Below are positions 1 to 8,145 of a stretch of DNA of 64,000 nt, piece by piece. How positions within the stretch are numbered: the first letter of the stretch is position 1; the number at the start of each line of letters is the position of its first letter. This DNA comes from Alphaproteobacteria bacterium. Its GTDB lineage: Bacteria; Pseudomonadota; Alphaproteobacteria; Caulobacterales; Parvularculaceae. The position numbers were made by a program, and so were the translations under genes. A model generated the notes under the pieces. It was not told the DNA's origin. It made no database searches and saw only the letters and a list, made by a program, of their open reading frames with translations. The stretch is from positions 1 to 64,000 of the forward strand of contig JAADIQ010000098.1 of the NCBI GenBank assembly GCA_013151255.1, in the 5' to 3' direction.

Positions 1-1345
1 CATCGTCAGGCGGGGTCAGCCCCGCAAACGGGCTGTCGGCCGGAAACGCATCAAGCCGTTGCGGCGTTTCCCAGGTGAGCGCGCCGCCAAAAGCGCGCCC
101 GCCGCCGCGCAACGTGACCGGCAGGAGCGGCGGCGTGCGGTCTTGCGCCGCCTCGGCCAGCACCGGGCCGGCAAAGCGAATAAGAACGCCGCCCTTTTCA
201 ACCCAGGCGGAAAGCGCGTCGATATCGCCGCTACGCATGGCGGCGACATCATCAAGAATGATCACCGATGCATCCGAGGCGACAATGGCGCCCAGCCTGT
301 CGGTGAGGAACTCCGCATAAGGATTAAGAGATTGGCGCAAATAATGGGCGCCGTCGAGAAGATTGTTGCGCACCGGCCGCGCCTCGCCAACCAGACCGAT
401 GAGGGCGCGTCGCGCACGCGCGTCGATCAGTTGAACCGCGCCGGGAGAGGCTGCATTTTCTATCCGCACCGCGCCGAGTTCATTGCGCAGCGCCAGCGGC
501 AATTGCGCCGTGACATCGATTTCGGTTTGGCCTTCCTCCATCGTGACATCGATGCGCGTTAATTCGCGTCCGTCCCGCGCTGTGGCGACGAACGCGCCTT
601 CCCAGGCGTCGTTTGCGTTCAAACGCTCAATGCGAAACATTGGTCCGGCATTGGCAGCCGCCAGCGGCCGCAGGATTGGCGCGGGCGGATCGGTTAGCAA
701 CACCACGTCGCCGCGTTGGCGCAGGGCGTCGGCGAAAGCTTGATCATCTCTGTCGGCGACGCCGTCGGAGAGCCAGCGGATATCCCAGCGCTGGTTTCCA
801 TTATTGGCGGCGAATTGATCCAGCGCCGTCAGCGTCTCGATTGCGCCGGCGCGGTCGCTCGCCCAGGGCTGCGGCGTCAGCGTGTCGGCCATCGCTCGCG
901 CTTCCTGTGCGGTAAGCGGTTCGAGCGGCGCCGGCGTGCGTTTCGGCGCGGTGGTGAGGATGAAAATCGGACGGTCCGATTGCGCAGCTTCTGCGCTGAT
1001 GCGGCGCATCTCGTCGCGGCGCGCATTCCAGTTCGCCGCCGCCGCCCAGCCGTCGTCAACAATCAGCGCGATGGGGCCGCCGCCAGAAGCTGCGGGCGGC
1101 GCGTTTAGAACCGGCCCGGCAAGGCCGGTGATGACAATTGCCACCAGCAACAGCCTCAGCAACAATAACGGCCAGGGCGTGCGGTCCGGGGTTTCTTCTT
1201 TGGCGGTCAGCTGCCGCAAGATGATGAAGGCCGGAAACCGCGCCTGTTTTGGCGAAGGCGGCGTCGCCCGTAATAAAAACCACACCAGCGGCAGAGCGAT
1301 GAGCGCTGCGAGGATGAGGGGGGAGGTGAAGGAAAGTGCGCCCAC
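1..1345 (-). CDS. BatA-like N-terminal / probable DUF4159 protein, cut by left edge
   Basis: No stop is reached on the minus strand before the window edge, so the ORF track omits this gene; I translated it by hand. It begins at a GTG three bases after the stop of the DUF58 gene. The protein opens with MGALSFTSPLILAALIALPL and has two N-terminal membrane segments with the pattern of the BatA double-transmembrane domain, then a periplasmic part with IALIVDDGWAA (von Willebrand-like start) and LIRFAGPVLAEAAQDR. About 448 codons are visible. In alphaproteobacteria this position after MoxR and DUF58 is usually held by a roughly 900-residue protein ending in DUF4159; that C-terminal half is inferred, not seen. 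It probably works with the MoxR chaperone in envelope maturation or stress tolerance. Confidence 0.8.
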   Translation of the reverse strand, partial: MGALSFTSPLILAALIALPLVWFLLRATPPSPKQARFPAFIILRQLTAKEETPDRTPWPLLLLRLLLVAIVITGLAGPVLNAPPAASGGGPIALIVDDGWAAAANWNARRDEMRRISAEAAQSDRPIFILTTAPKRTPAPLEPLTAQEARAMADTLTPQPWASDRAGAIETLTALDQFAANNGNQRWDIRWLSDGVADRDDQAFADALRQRGDVVLLTDPPAPILRPLAAANAGPMFRIERLNANDAWEGAFVATARDGRELTRIDVTMEEGQTEIDVTAQLPLALRNELGAVRIENAASPGAVQLIDARARRALIGLVGEARPVRNNLLDGAHYLRQSLNPYAEFLTDRLGAIVASDASVIILDDVAAMRSGDIDALSAWVEKGGVLIRFAGPVLAEAAQDRTPPLLPVTLRGGGRAFGGALTWETPQRLDAFPADSPFAGLTPPDD

Positions 1346-1348
1346 GGA

Positions 1349-2248
1349 TTATTGCGTCCATCCTCGCGCGTCGCCAAGCGCGGCAAACAGCGCCAGCAGT
1401 GCGGTTTGCGCCGGCCGGTCAGTGCGATGGCTGATGAATGTCCAGCCGGCTTTGCTGGCGAGTGTCGCCAGAGCGTCGCGATGCGCCTGGAATTTTGCCC
1501 GGTAGTCTTTTGCAAGCGCGCCGGTCTCGCCAAACACCAACCGGTCTTTGCTTTCAAGGTCGTGGAATTCGACCCGTCCATGAAACGGAAAGTCCTCTTC
1601 CGCCGGGTCGCAAATTTGCACCAGCACGCCGCGCGCGCCGGCCGCGGCCAGGGTCGCGACGCTGGTTTCTATGGCGTCGGGGTCGGTGAAAAAATCACTG
1701 ATCATCACGACGCGCGCGCCGGGCGCCAGTTCAGCCGGTTCTGGCGAGGACGCGGCGTCGTTAAATTGCGTAATATGCAAAGCCTCAAGAATGCGCGACG
1801 GCGCGGCGCGGCCATGAAACGGACGCCGCCCTTCGCCCAAAAGGCCGATGCGCTCGCCAGCCTGTGACAACAATATTGTTAGAGCGACCGCCAGAACATC
1901 CGCACGCTGTCTTTTGGTTGGCGCCATCTTAGTTGAGGCATAATCCAGCGAGCGCGAGGGATCGCGCCATAGATAAACGGCGGCGGCCGCCTCCCACTCA
2001 TTTTCGCGAACATAAAGCCGATCGGCGACGCGCGCGGATTGGCGCCAATCTATGCTCGACACCGGATCGCCAAATGCGTAAGCGCGGTGCTGCCAGAAGG
2101 TCTCTCCAGGCCCGGCGCGGCGGCGTCCATGCAGCCCGGCGGCGACGGTCTGGGCGATGCGCGCCGCTTCCACCAGCAGCGCCGGGAAAAGGGCGGCGGC
2201 CTCTTCGGCCTGGCGCCTGACGGCGATTGCGCTTTGGGGTTCGGTCAT
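1349..2248 (-). CDS. DUF58 domain protein
   Basis: This is a 299-residue protein without membrane segments, second in a moxR-DUF58-BatA operon. The DUF58 signature is clear near residues 45-75: GETFWQHRAYAFGDPVSSID, then WRQSARVADRLYVRENE. The C-terminal half is a von Willebrand A-like fold with RVVMISDFFTD, where the D of SDFF stands at a metal-site-like position. DUF58 proteins pair with MoxR AAA+ ATPases, and the family is thought to assist assembly or activation of other proteins; no substrate is known here. The stop codon lies 3 bases before the next gene's GTG, which suggests translational coupling. Confidence 0.9.
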   Translation of the reverse strand: MTEPQSAIAVRRQAEEAAALFPALLVEAARIAQTVAAGLHGRRRAGPGETFWQHRAYAFGDPVSSIDWRQSARVADRLYVRENEWEAAAAVYLWRDPSRSLDYASTKMAPTKRQRADVLAVALTILLSQAGERIGLLGEGRRPFHGRAAPSRILEALHITQFNDAASSPEPAELAPGARVVMISDFFTDPDAIETSVATLAAAGARGVLVQICDPAEEDFPFHGRVEFHDLESKDRLVFGETGALAKDYRAKFQAHRDALATLASKAGWTFISHRTDRPAQTALLALFAALGDARGWTQ

Positions 2249-2280
2249 CAGCGCGGCGGTGTCCTTATTTACGCTTTACG

Positions 2281-3315
2281 CTATAGTCCGTCCAAAAGCT
2301 CGTCGATAAATTGATCGGTATCGAGCCCTTCGGATCTGGCGGCGAAGTTGAGCGCCATGCGGTGACGCAAAACCGGCTTGGCGAGCGCGCGCACATCGTC
2401 GAGCGATGGCGAATGACGTCCATCAATTAACGCTAGCGCGCGCGCAGACAATGAAAACGCCTGGCTGGCGCGGGGGCCCGGTCCCCATGCGACCAGCGAT
2501 TTAACGCGCGCGCTGGCGGCCTCGTCAGGCCGTGCCGAGCGCACCAGTTTTAAAATCATCTCGACGACTTGCTCGCCAATCGGCATCTCGCGCACCAACA
2601 TCTGCATGTCGATCAGATCGGCGCTGGTCATCACCGGCTCAATGGTCGCCGTCTCCAGGCCGGTAGTCTCGCTCAGCATGCGCCGCTCCGCTTCAAGGTC
2701 CGGATAGCCGACATTGATCTGCAACAAGAAACGGTCGAGCTGAGCTTCGGGCAGCGGATAGGTGCCTTCCTGTTCAATCGGGTTTTGGGTGGCGAGCACG
2801 TGAAACGGTTGCGGCAAATCGTGGCGCGCGCCGGCGACGGTGATGTGGTGTTCCTGCATCGCCTGCAACAGCGCCGACTGGGTGCGCGGCGAGGCGCGAT
2901 TAATTTCGTCGGCCATCAACAGCTGGCAAAAAATTGGCCCCGGAATGAACCGGAATTCCCGGGTTCCGTCAGCGGCTTGTTCCAGCACTTCCGAGCCCAA
3001 AATATCGCCAGGCATCAAATCGGGCGTGAACTGCACCCGCTTGGCAGACAGGCCCATCAAATCTGCGACAGATGTCACAAGAAGTGTTTTGGCAAGCCCC
3101 GGCGCGCCGACCAAAAGCCCATGCCCGCCAGCCGCCAATGTCGCAAGGCAAAGCTTGATCACCTCTTCCTGACCGAACACCACCCTGGAGAGGCTATCCT
3201 TAGCGCGCGCAAGGCTTGCCGCTATCTGGTCAAATTTCTGTAACACAGTCGCATCGGGCGTCGGGTCGGTCATAGGGTCAAAGGTCTCTTTTTCCGTGGT
3301 TATTTCCAATATCAT
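2281..3315 (-). CDS. MoxR family AAA+ ATPase
   Basis: This 344-residue cytoplasmic ATPase has Walker A LVGAPGLAKT (about residues 67-76), Walker B LLMADEINRA, sensor 1 VLATQNPIEQEGTYPLPEAQ, and an arginine-rich LDRFLLQINVGYP stretch, all diagnostic of MoxR. It is the first gene of a minus-strand operon with the DUF58 and BatA-like genes, the usual partners. MoxR proteins act as chaperone-like remodellers of metal-dependent or membrane-associated complexes. The start is uncertain: the track uses the ATG at 3315, but the ATG at 3273 (MTDPTPDATV) also fits the family's length, and neither has a strong Shine-Dalgarno sequence. The gene faces away from sppA, leaving a shared promoter region at about 3316-3533. 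Confidence 0.93.
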   Translation of the reverse strand: MILEITTEKETFDPMTDPTPDATVLQKFDQIAASLARAKDSLSRVVFGQEEVIKLCLATLAAGGHGLLVGAPGLAKTLLVTSVADLMGLSAKRVQFTPDLMPGDILGSEVLEQAADGTREFRFIPGPIFCQLLMADEINRASPRTQSALLQAMQEHHITVAGARHDLPQPFHVLATQNPIEQEGTYPLPEAQLDRFLLQINVGYPDLEAERRMLSETTGLETATIEPVMTSADLIDMQMLVREMPIGEQVVEMILKLVRSARPDEAASARVKSLVAWGPGPRASQAFSLSARALALIDGRHSPSLDDVRALAKPVLRHRMALNFAARSEGLDTDQFIDELLDGL

Positions 3316-3533
3316 GGGTCAATGCCGTGTTAGCAACTGCTTGGCAAGAAAACCGAACGGATTGTCGCAAAACTCTTGCCTCTTGCGGTCAGGGGCCCAT
3401 TTTCTTTACGGTGTTGTCATAGTTCCGGCTCACGATTGCGTTGGTATGGTTGAGGGTGGCGGGTCAGCAACTATTTGAGTTACTTATTGCAGCGCGATGT
3501 TTCGCGTTTGGTCTGTAGAAAAAGGGGCAGTTT

Positions 3534-5429
3534 GTGTCTGATAATGAATCTAATTTCACCGTCTGGGGCTTCATCAAAGGCGCCGGTAAATTAATAATCG
3601 GCTTGTTGCTGTTAGTGCAGGGGTTAATTGGCCTGGTGGTGATGCTGCTTTTTGTCGGCGTCCTCGTCTCCGTCACCAACGGTATTGCCGGCAAGGGCGA
3701 GAAAGTTTCCATTTCCATTCCGGACGCCGCCGCGTTGCAGCTAAACCTCAACGGCGTGCTTGTGGAGCAGGCCGAAGTGGTCGACCCGTTCGAGGCTCTG
3801 ATCGAAGAGGCTTATGGCATGAACAAGCCGAGCCAAATCGAGGTTCACGATTTGGTGCGGGTGATCCGCAAAGCCAAAGACGACGAACGCATTACTGGCA
3901 TCGTGCTTGATCTTGGCTCGCTGCAGGTATCGCCATCAAGCGCCAGCAAAATTCACTATGTCGCCGCGGAGTTGCAAAAGTTCAAAGACAGCGGCAAGAA
4001 GCTTGTCGCGGTCGGTGATTTCTACAGCCAGGACCAATATCTTCTCGCCGCTACCGCCGACAAAATTATCATGAATAATTTCGGCAATGTCGTCATCTAC
4101 GGCTATGGCCGTTACGGCACGTTTGTTAAATCCTTCCTCGAGAAGTTAAAAATCAACAGCCACGTCTTCCGTGTAGGGACGTTCAAATCCGCCGTTGAGC
4201 CCTTCATTCGCGATGACATGTCGCCGGAAGCCAAAGAAGCCAATAGGGCCTATCTTGGCGTCCTGTGGCGCGAATATGTGAGCGCTGTTGAGGCCGCACG
4301 CGGGATGGACGCCGGCGTGATAGAAAACTACGCCAATAACCTTGGGCCCATAATGAAAACCGTTGACGGGAGTTTCGCCAAAGCCGCGCTAAAAACCGGC
4401 CTGGTCGATCAGCTCTCATCACGCGCCGAACAAAGCGAATATCTCATCAGCGAATTCGGCAAGGAAAAAGACGGCAAGTCCTATAGTCATGTGAGTTTCC
4501 GTCGGTATCTGAGTGCGATTGAAGGCGTCCATGACGGCGAGGACCCTAATATTGCAGTGATCACGGCCGCCGGCACAATCGTTGACGGCAAGGCGCCGGC
4601 AGGGCAAGCAGCTGGCGGCGACACGATTGCCGCGCTGTTGAAAAAAGCCCGGCTGGATGAAAACGTCAAAGCGGTTGTCCTGCGTGTCGATAGTCCCGGC
4701 GGCTCGACCTTTGCTTCCGATGTTATTCGCGACGAAGTTCTAGCGATTAAAGCGGCGGGCAAACCCGTGGTCGCGTCGATGGGATCGCTCGCGGCTTCCG
4801 GCGGATACTGGATTGCCGCGCCGGCCGATGAAATCTGGGCCTCGCCGACAACCATCACCGGCTCCATCGGTATCTTCGGCTATTTCAACACTTTCGAAAA
4901 CACCGCTGCAGAAGTTGGCATATTTGTTGACGGCGTTGGCACCACAAACCTGTCTCCGATCCTGGCGACCGGCATCGGGCCATTGCCAGATAGCATCGCC
5001 GATATCATCCAACAGTCGATCGAATATGGATATGACCGCTTCCTGTCGATTGTCGGCGAGGGCCGTGGCCTCGACAAGACCTATGTCGATTCTATCGGCC
5101 AGGGCCGCGTCTGGATTGGCGAGCGCGCCAAAGGCCTGCGGCTGGTCGACAAGCTTGGCAATCTCGATGACGCCATCGCCAGCGCGGCGAAGATGGCGGA
5201 GCTGGAGAAATATGACGTCGTCGATATGATAGAGAAAAAGACGCCGTTCGAACGCATTCTCGGCAATATGTCGTCGCAGATTTTAGCGGCGAGCGGGCGT
5301 GAAGACAAAATCCGCAACCGCCAAGGCGCGGTTCAAAAGCTGATGGCCAAAGCCGACGAACAACTCGCCTTCTTTGAGGAGTTCAACGACCCGAACGCCG
5401 CCTATGCAAGGTGCTTGGCTTGCGAATAG
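3534..5429 (+). CDS. sppA: Signal peptide peptidase SppA, 67-kDa type
   Basis: This inner-membrane serine protease degrades signal peptides after secretion. It starts at a GTG preceded by an AAGGGG-type ribosome site. At 631 residues it matches the long, duplicated SppA form. A single membrane anchor lies near residues 17-48 (LIIGLLLLVQGLIGLVV). The catalytic lysine is K218 in RVGTFKSAVEPF (E. coli K209), and the nucleophile is S422 in SMGSLAASGGYW (E. coli S409), so both halves are complete. It stands between the moxR operon and the DUF1285-NUDIX-CCA block. A strong rho-independent terminator follows at 5483-5514. Confidence 0.95.
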   Translation: MSDNESNFTVWGFIKGAGKLIIGLLLLVQGLIGLVVMLLFVGVLVSVTNGIAGKGEKVSISIPDAAALQLNLNGVLVEQAEVVDPFEALIEEAYGMNKPSQIEVHDLVRVIRKAKDDERITGIVLDLGSLQVSPSSASKIHYVAAELQKFKDSGKKLVAVGDFYSQDQYLLAATADKIIMNNFGNVVIYGYGRYGTFVKSFLEKLKINSHVFRVGTFKSAVEPFIRDDMSPEAKEANRAYLGVLWREYVSAVEAARGMDAGVIENYANNLGPIMKTVDGSFAKAALKTGLVDQLSSRAEQSEYLISEFGKEKDGKSYSHVSFRRYLSAIEGVHDGEDPNIAVITAAGTIVDGKAPAGQAAGGDTIAALLKKARLDENVKAVVLRVDSPGGSTFASDVIRDEVLAIKAAGKPVVASMGSLAASGGYWIAAPADEIWASPTTITGSIGIFGYFNTFENTAAEVGIFVDGVGTTNLSPILATGIGPLPDSIADIIQQSIEYGYDRFLSIVGEGRGLDKTYVDSIGQGRVWIGERAKGLRLVDKLGNLDDAIASAAKMAELEKYDVVDMIEKKTPFERILGNMSSQILAASGREDKIRNRQGAVQKLMAKADEQLAFFEEFNDPNAAYARCLACE

Positions 5430-5482
5430 AGGGCCTGCGAATGAACGGCTAGCGCTATCGCGCGGCTCTGAACTGAGATAAG

Positions 5483-5514
5483 AACCGGCGTCAGCGAAAG
5501 CGGCGCCGGTTTTT
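5483..5514 (+). terminator. Rho-independent terminator of sppA, abutting the next start codon
   Basis: An 8-bp perfect stem, AACCGGCG (5483-5490) with CGCCGGTT (5504-5511), encloses a 13-base loop and runs into five Ts. It lies about 55 bases after the sppA stop. The T-run ends 3 bases before the ATG of the next gene, leaving no room for a normal ribosome-binding site there. Confidence 0.8.
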
Positions 5515-5517
5515 ACT

Positions 5518-6087
5518 ATGAAAGACTTATTGAGCTACGCAATAAAGCTGGAAGGCGTGGGCGGAAAATCCTTGCCGCCGGTGCACAAATGGCATCCGGA
5601 CTTTTGCGGCGACATAGATATTGTCATCAAGCCCGACGGCACATGGTTTCATGAGGGAACGCCGATTGGCCGGGCGCGGCTGGTGCGGTTGTTCTCAACG
5701 GTCATGCGGCGCGACGGCGACGACTATTTCCTGGTGACGCCGGTCGAGAAGCTTCAGATTACGGTGGAAGACGCGCCCTTTGTCGGCGTTTCAATGCAGG
5801 TGGAAGGAACCGGCCAGAGCCAAAACCTCACCTTCACCTCCAATGTCGGCGACACCGCAACCGCCGGTCCCGACCACCGGCTGGTGTTTCGCAAACACCC
5901 AAAGACCGGCCAGGCCGCGCCCTATATCGATATGCGTGCCGGGCTTGAGGCGCGCATTGCGCGGGCGGTGTTCTACGACCTTGTCGAACTCGGTGAGAAG
6001 CGCCAGATGAACGGGGTAGAGATGTTTGGCGTTTGGTCCGGGGCCGTGTTCTTCCCGTTCGGGCCGGCGGACGAAATTTTTGAGTAG
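5518..6087 (+). CDS. DUF1285 domain protein
   Basis: This 189-residue protein of unknown function carries the DUF1285 hallmarks: LPPVHKWHPDFCGDIDIVIK near residues 20-39, then DGTWFHEGTPIGRARLVRLF, and a mid-region LVTPVEKLQITVEDAPFVGV. It is the first gene of a tight DUF1285-NUDIX-CCA unit, a gene order familiar in alphaproteobacteria. The start is odd: the ATG at 5518 follows the sppA terminator directly and has no Shine-Dalgarno. Either the transcript is leaderless or a TTG at 5530 is used. The conserved domain begins later, so its identity does not depend on the start. Confidence 0.88.
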   Translation: MKDLLSYAIKLEGVGGKSLPPVHKWHPDFCGDIDIVIKPDGTWFHEGTPIGRARLVRLFSTVMRRDGDDYFLVTPVEKLQITVEDAPFVGVSMQVEGTGQSQNLTFTSNVGDTATAGPDHRLVFRKHPKTGQAAPYIDMRAGLEARIARAVFYDLVELGEKRQMNGVEMFGVWSGAVFFPFGPADEIFE

Positions 6088-6099
6088 GTATTTGAAGTG

Positions 6100-6795
6100 A
6101 TGAGTGTCGCTAGAGGTAAGCTGCGAATAGAAGATGTTGATTGGCGTGCGCGCATTGCCTCCAATCTTGACCGGATGAGCGCGCAGCGCGTGCGGGCGTT
6201 GTTCCGTGAAATCAACCCGCATCTTGTTGGCGACAAAATGTTTGAAAGTCGCTGGAGCGATATCCGCAAAGACGCCGCCGTACTGGTGCCAATTATCAAT
6301 CGCCCCGAAGGCGCAACCATATTGCTGACGGTGCGCTCGTCCGACATGCCGTCGCATGCGGGGCAAATCAGCTTTCCCGGCGGCAAGGTTGAGCCCGGCG
6401 ACGCCTCGCGCGTTGAGACGGCGTTGCGCGAAGCCCATGAGGAAGTCAATATTGAGCCCGGCAGTGTTGAGGTCATCGGGCAGCTCGGCGTCCACGAAGG
6501 CGGTCTCGGATTTTCGGTGACGCCCGTGGTCGGGATTGTTCATCCGCAGACGGATATTCGCGCCTGCCCGCGCGAAGTACACGAGGTTTTTGAAGTCCCG
6601 CTCGATTTTGTGGCTGACTTGTCAAACCATGTCACCGAAGAGCGCGAGCACAAGGGCGTGAAATACAATATGTTCGCCGCACCCTATGGCCGGTTTCATA
6701 TTTGGGGCCTTACCGCAGGAATTTTGCGCACCATGGCTGAAGTCCTGCAAGATGAGCCGGGTGATGACGGCCAAGGCAATGATGGGGCGCTATGA
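6100..6795 (+). CDS. NUDIX hydrolase, CoA pyrophosphatase family
   Basis: This is predicted to hydrolyse the pyrophosphate of coenzyme A or related nucleotides. The Nudix box is at about residues 90-112: GGKVEPGDASRVETALREAH followed by EEVNI. The preceding HAGQISFPGG is typical of the CoA-specific subgroup. The glycine normally following EE is asparagine here (EEVNI), a small departure; the metal-binding REAHEE core is intact. I start at the ATG at 6100; the track's GTG at 6097 lies immediately before it. The stop overlaps the start of cca by 4 bases (ATGA), which indicates coupled translation. Confidence 0.9.
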   Translation: MSVARGKLRIEDVDWRARIASNLDRMSAQRVRALFREINPHLVGDKMFESRWSDIRKDAAVLVPIINRPEGATILLTVRSSDMPSHAGQISFPGGKVEPGDASRVETALREAHEEVNIEPGSVEVIGQLGVHEGGLGFSVTPVVGIVHPQTDIRACPREVHEVFEVPLDFVADLSNHVTEEREHKGVKYNMFAAPYGRFHIWGLTAGILRTMAEVLQDEPGDDGQGNDGAL

Positions 6796-8030
6796 GCGCG
6801 GGCGAATTCATTCCCTTAACGGCGCAGCAGCGGACGCATTTTGGCTGGCTCGAAGACGCATCGCTCAACAAGGTGATTGCCGCGCTGGAAGCAGTCGAGC
6901 CGGGCTCGGCAAAATTTGTCGGCGGCTGTGTGCGCGATGCATTGTTCGGTACGGCGCCGAAGGACTTTGACGTCGCAACGACACTGCCGCCTGACAGGGT
7001 TGTCGCCGCGCTCAAAACCGCCGGGCTGCGCTCAGCCCCCACCGGGATTGAGCACGGCACGATAACCGCGATTGTCGACCATCACGGCGTTGAGGTGACG
7101 ACGCTGCGGGCGGATGTCTCAACAGATGGCCGCCGCGCAACCGTCGCCTTCACCCGCGACTGGCAGGTGGATGCGGGCCGGCGCGATTTTACTATCAATG
7201 CGATTTATCTGACGCCTGACGGCCAGCTCTATGACCCGGTTGCGGGGATCGCCGACATAGAGGCGGGCCGGGTGCGGTTTATCGGCGATGCGACGCGCCG
7301 CATCGCAGAGGATTTCTTGCGCATCCTGCGGTTCTTCCGCTTCACGGCGCGCTTCTCGGAACGTTTCGACGAACCGGGACTTACCGCTTGCACCGCCCAA
7401 AGGGGAGGGATCGCACGGCTTTCGGCGGAACGTATTGGCGCGGAATTGATGGCGATTTTAGCGCTACCGCGCGCCGCATTCGCGCTGAAGGCGATGCAGG
7501 ACGCCGGCGTGTTGCGGGCAATCTGGGATGCGCCGGCGCATATTGATGCGGTGGCGCGGCTTAAAACTATCGCGCCGGATGCGCTGGCGCCAGTGGTGCT
7601 GGCGGTTCTGTTTGGCGCAGACGGAACCGGCGTTGGTGCGCGCCTGCGCCTTTCCAATGCGGAAAAGGCGATCCGCTCAAACACGCTCAAAGGCGCGGAG
7701 CAGATTGTGCCAAGCTTGCAGGACAAAGCTGTGCGCGAACTAATCTATCGGCTCGGGCGCGATGTCTTTCTGGATGCCGCCGCCGCAGCTTTTGCCCTGG
7801 AGCGGATCGACGAGGCCGCCCATGCGCGCCTCACGGGGCTCGCCAAAGCCTGGCAGGCGCCGACATTATCAGTGTCGGGCCGCCATATTATCGACGCCGG
7901 CGTGCCGCCGGGCGTAGCGGTTGCGAAAATCCTGGAGGCGACCGAGGCGCAGTGGATCGCGGAAGACTTCCCGGCCCCCTCCCGACTCATCGAGATTCTG
8001 GAAACCCAAATCGCCGCCTTGCGCGCCTGA
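6792..8030 (+). CDS. cca: CCA tRNA nucleotidyltransferase
   Basis: This enzyme adds or repairs the 3' CCA end of tRNA using CTP and ATP. The class II catalytic motif is GGCVRDALFGTAPKDFDVAT at about residues 36-55, with the metal-binding DFD. It is followed by the RRDFTINAIY motif near residue 130 and GDATRRIAEDFLRILRFFRF, all characteristic of the family. At 412 residues there is no HD phosphohydrolase domain at the C-terminus. It overlaps the NUDIX gene by 4 bases and is the last gene of the DUF1285-NUDIX-CCA operon. Confidence 0.95.
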   Translation: MSAGEFIPLTAQQRTHFGWLEDASLNKVIAALEAVEPGSAKFVGGCVRDALFGTAPKDFDVATTLPPDRVVAALKTAGLRSAPTGIEHGTITAIVDHHGVEVTTLRADVSTDGRRATVAFTRDWQVDAGRRDFTINAIYLTPDGQLYDPVAGIADIEAGRVRFIGDATRRIAEDFLRILRFFRFTARFSERFDEPGLTACTAQRGGIARLSAERIGAELMAILALPRAAFALKAMQDAGVLRAIWDAPAHIDAVARLKTIAPDALAPVVLAVLFGADGTGVGARLRLSNAEKAIRSNTLKGAEQIVPSLQDKAVRELIYRLGRDVFLDAAAAAFALERIDEAAHARLTGLAKAWQAPTLSVSGRHIIDAGVPPGVAVAKILEATEAQWIAEDFPAPSRLIEILETQIAALRA

Positions 8031-8145
8031 AGCGGTCTTTGTCGCGCCGGCTCCCTTCCCATCGGGATGAATAACAGCCAAACCATTTGACCCCGAGGGG
8101 TTTCGGCGATTTGATATAGATAACAGGGACAGGGAGACGACCGCG

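Noticed and set aside
2569-3243. 224-residue plus-strand ORF inside moxR
   Set aside because: It is antisense to Walker A, Walker B and sensor motifs of MoxR and has no independent coding evidence.
5791-6582. 263-residue minus-strand ORF across the DUF1285/NUDIX junction
   Set aside because: It spans two convincing plus-strand genes with coupled starts. It is a shadow frame without family resemblance.
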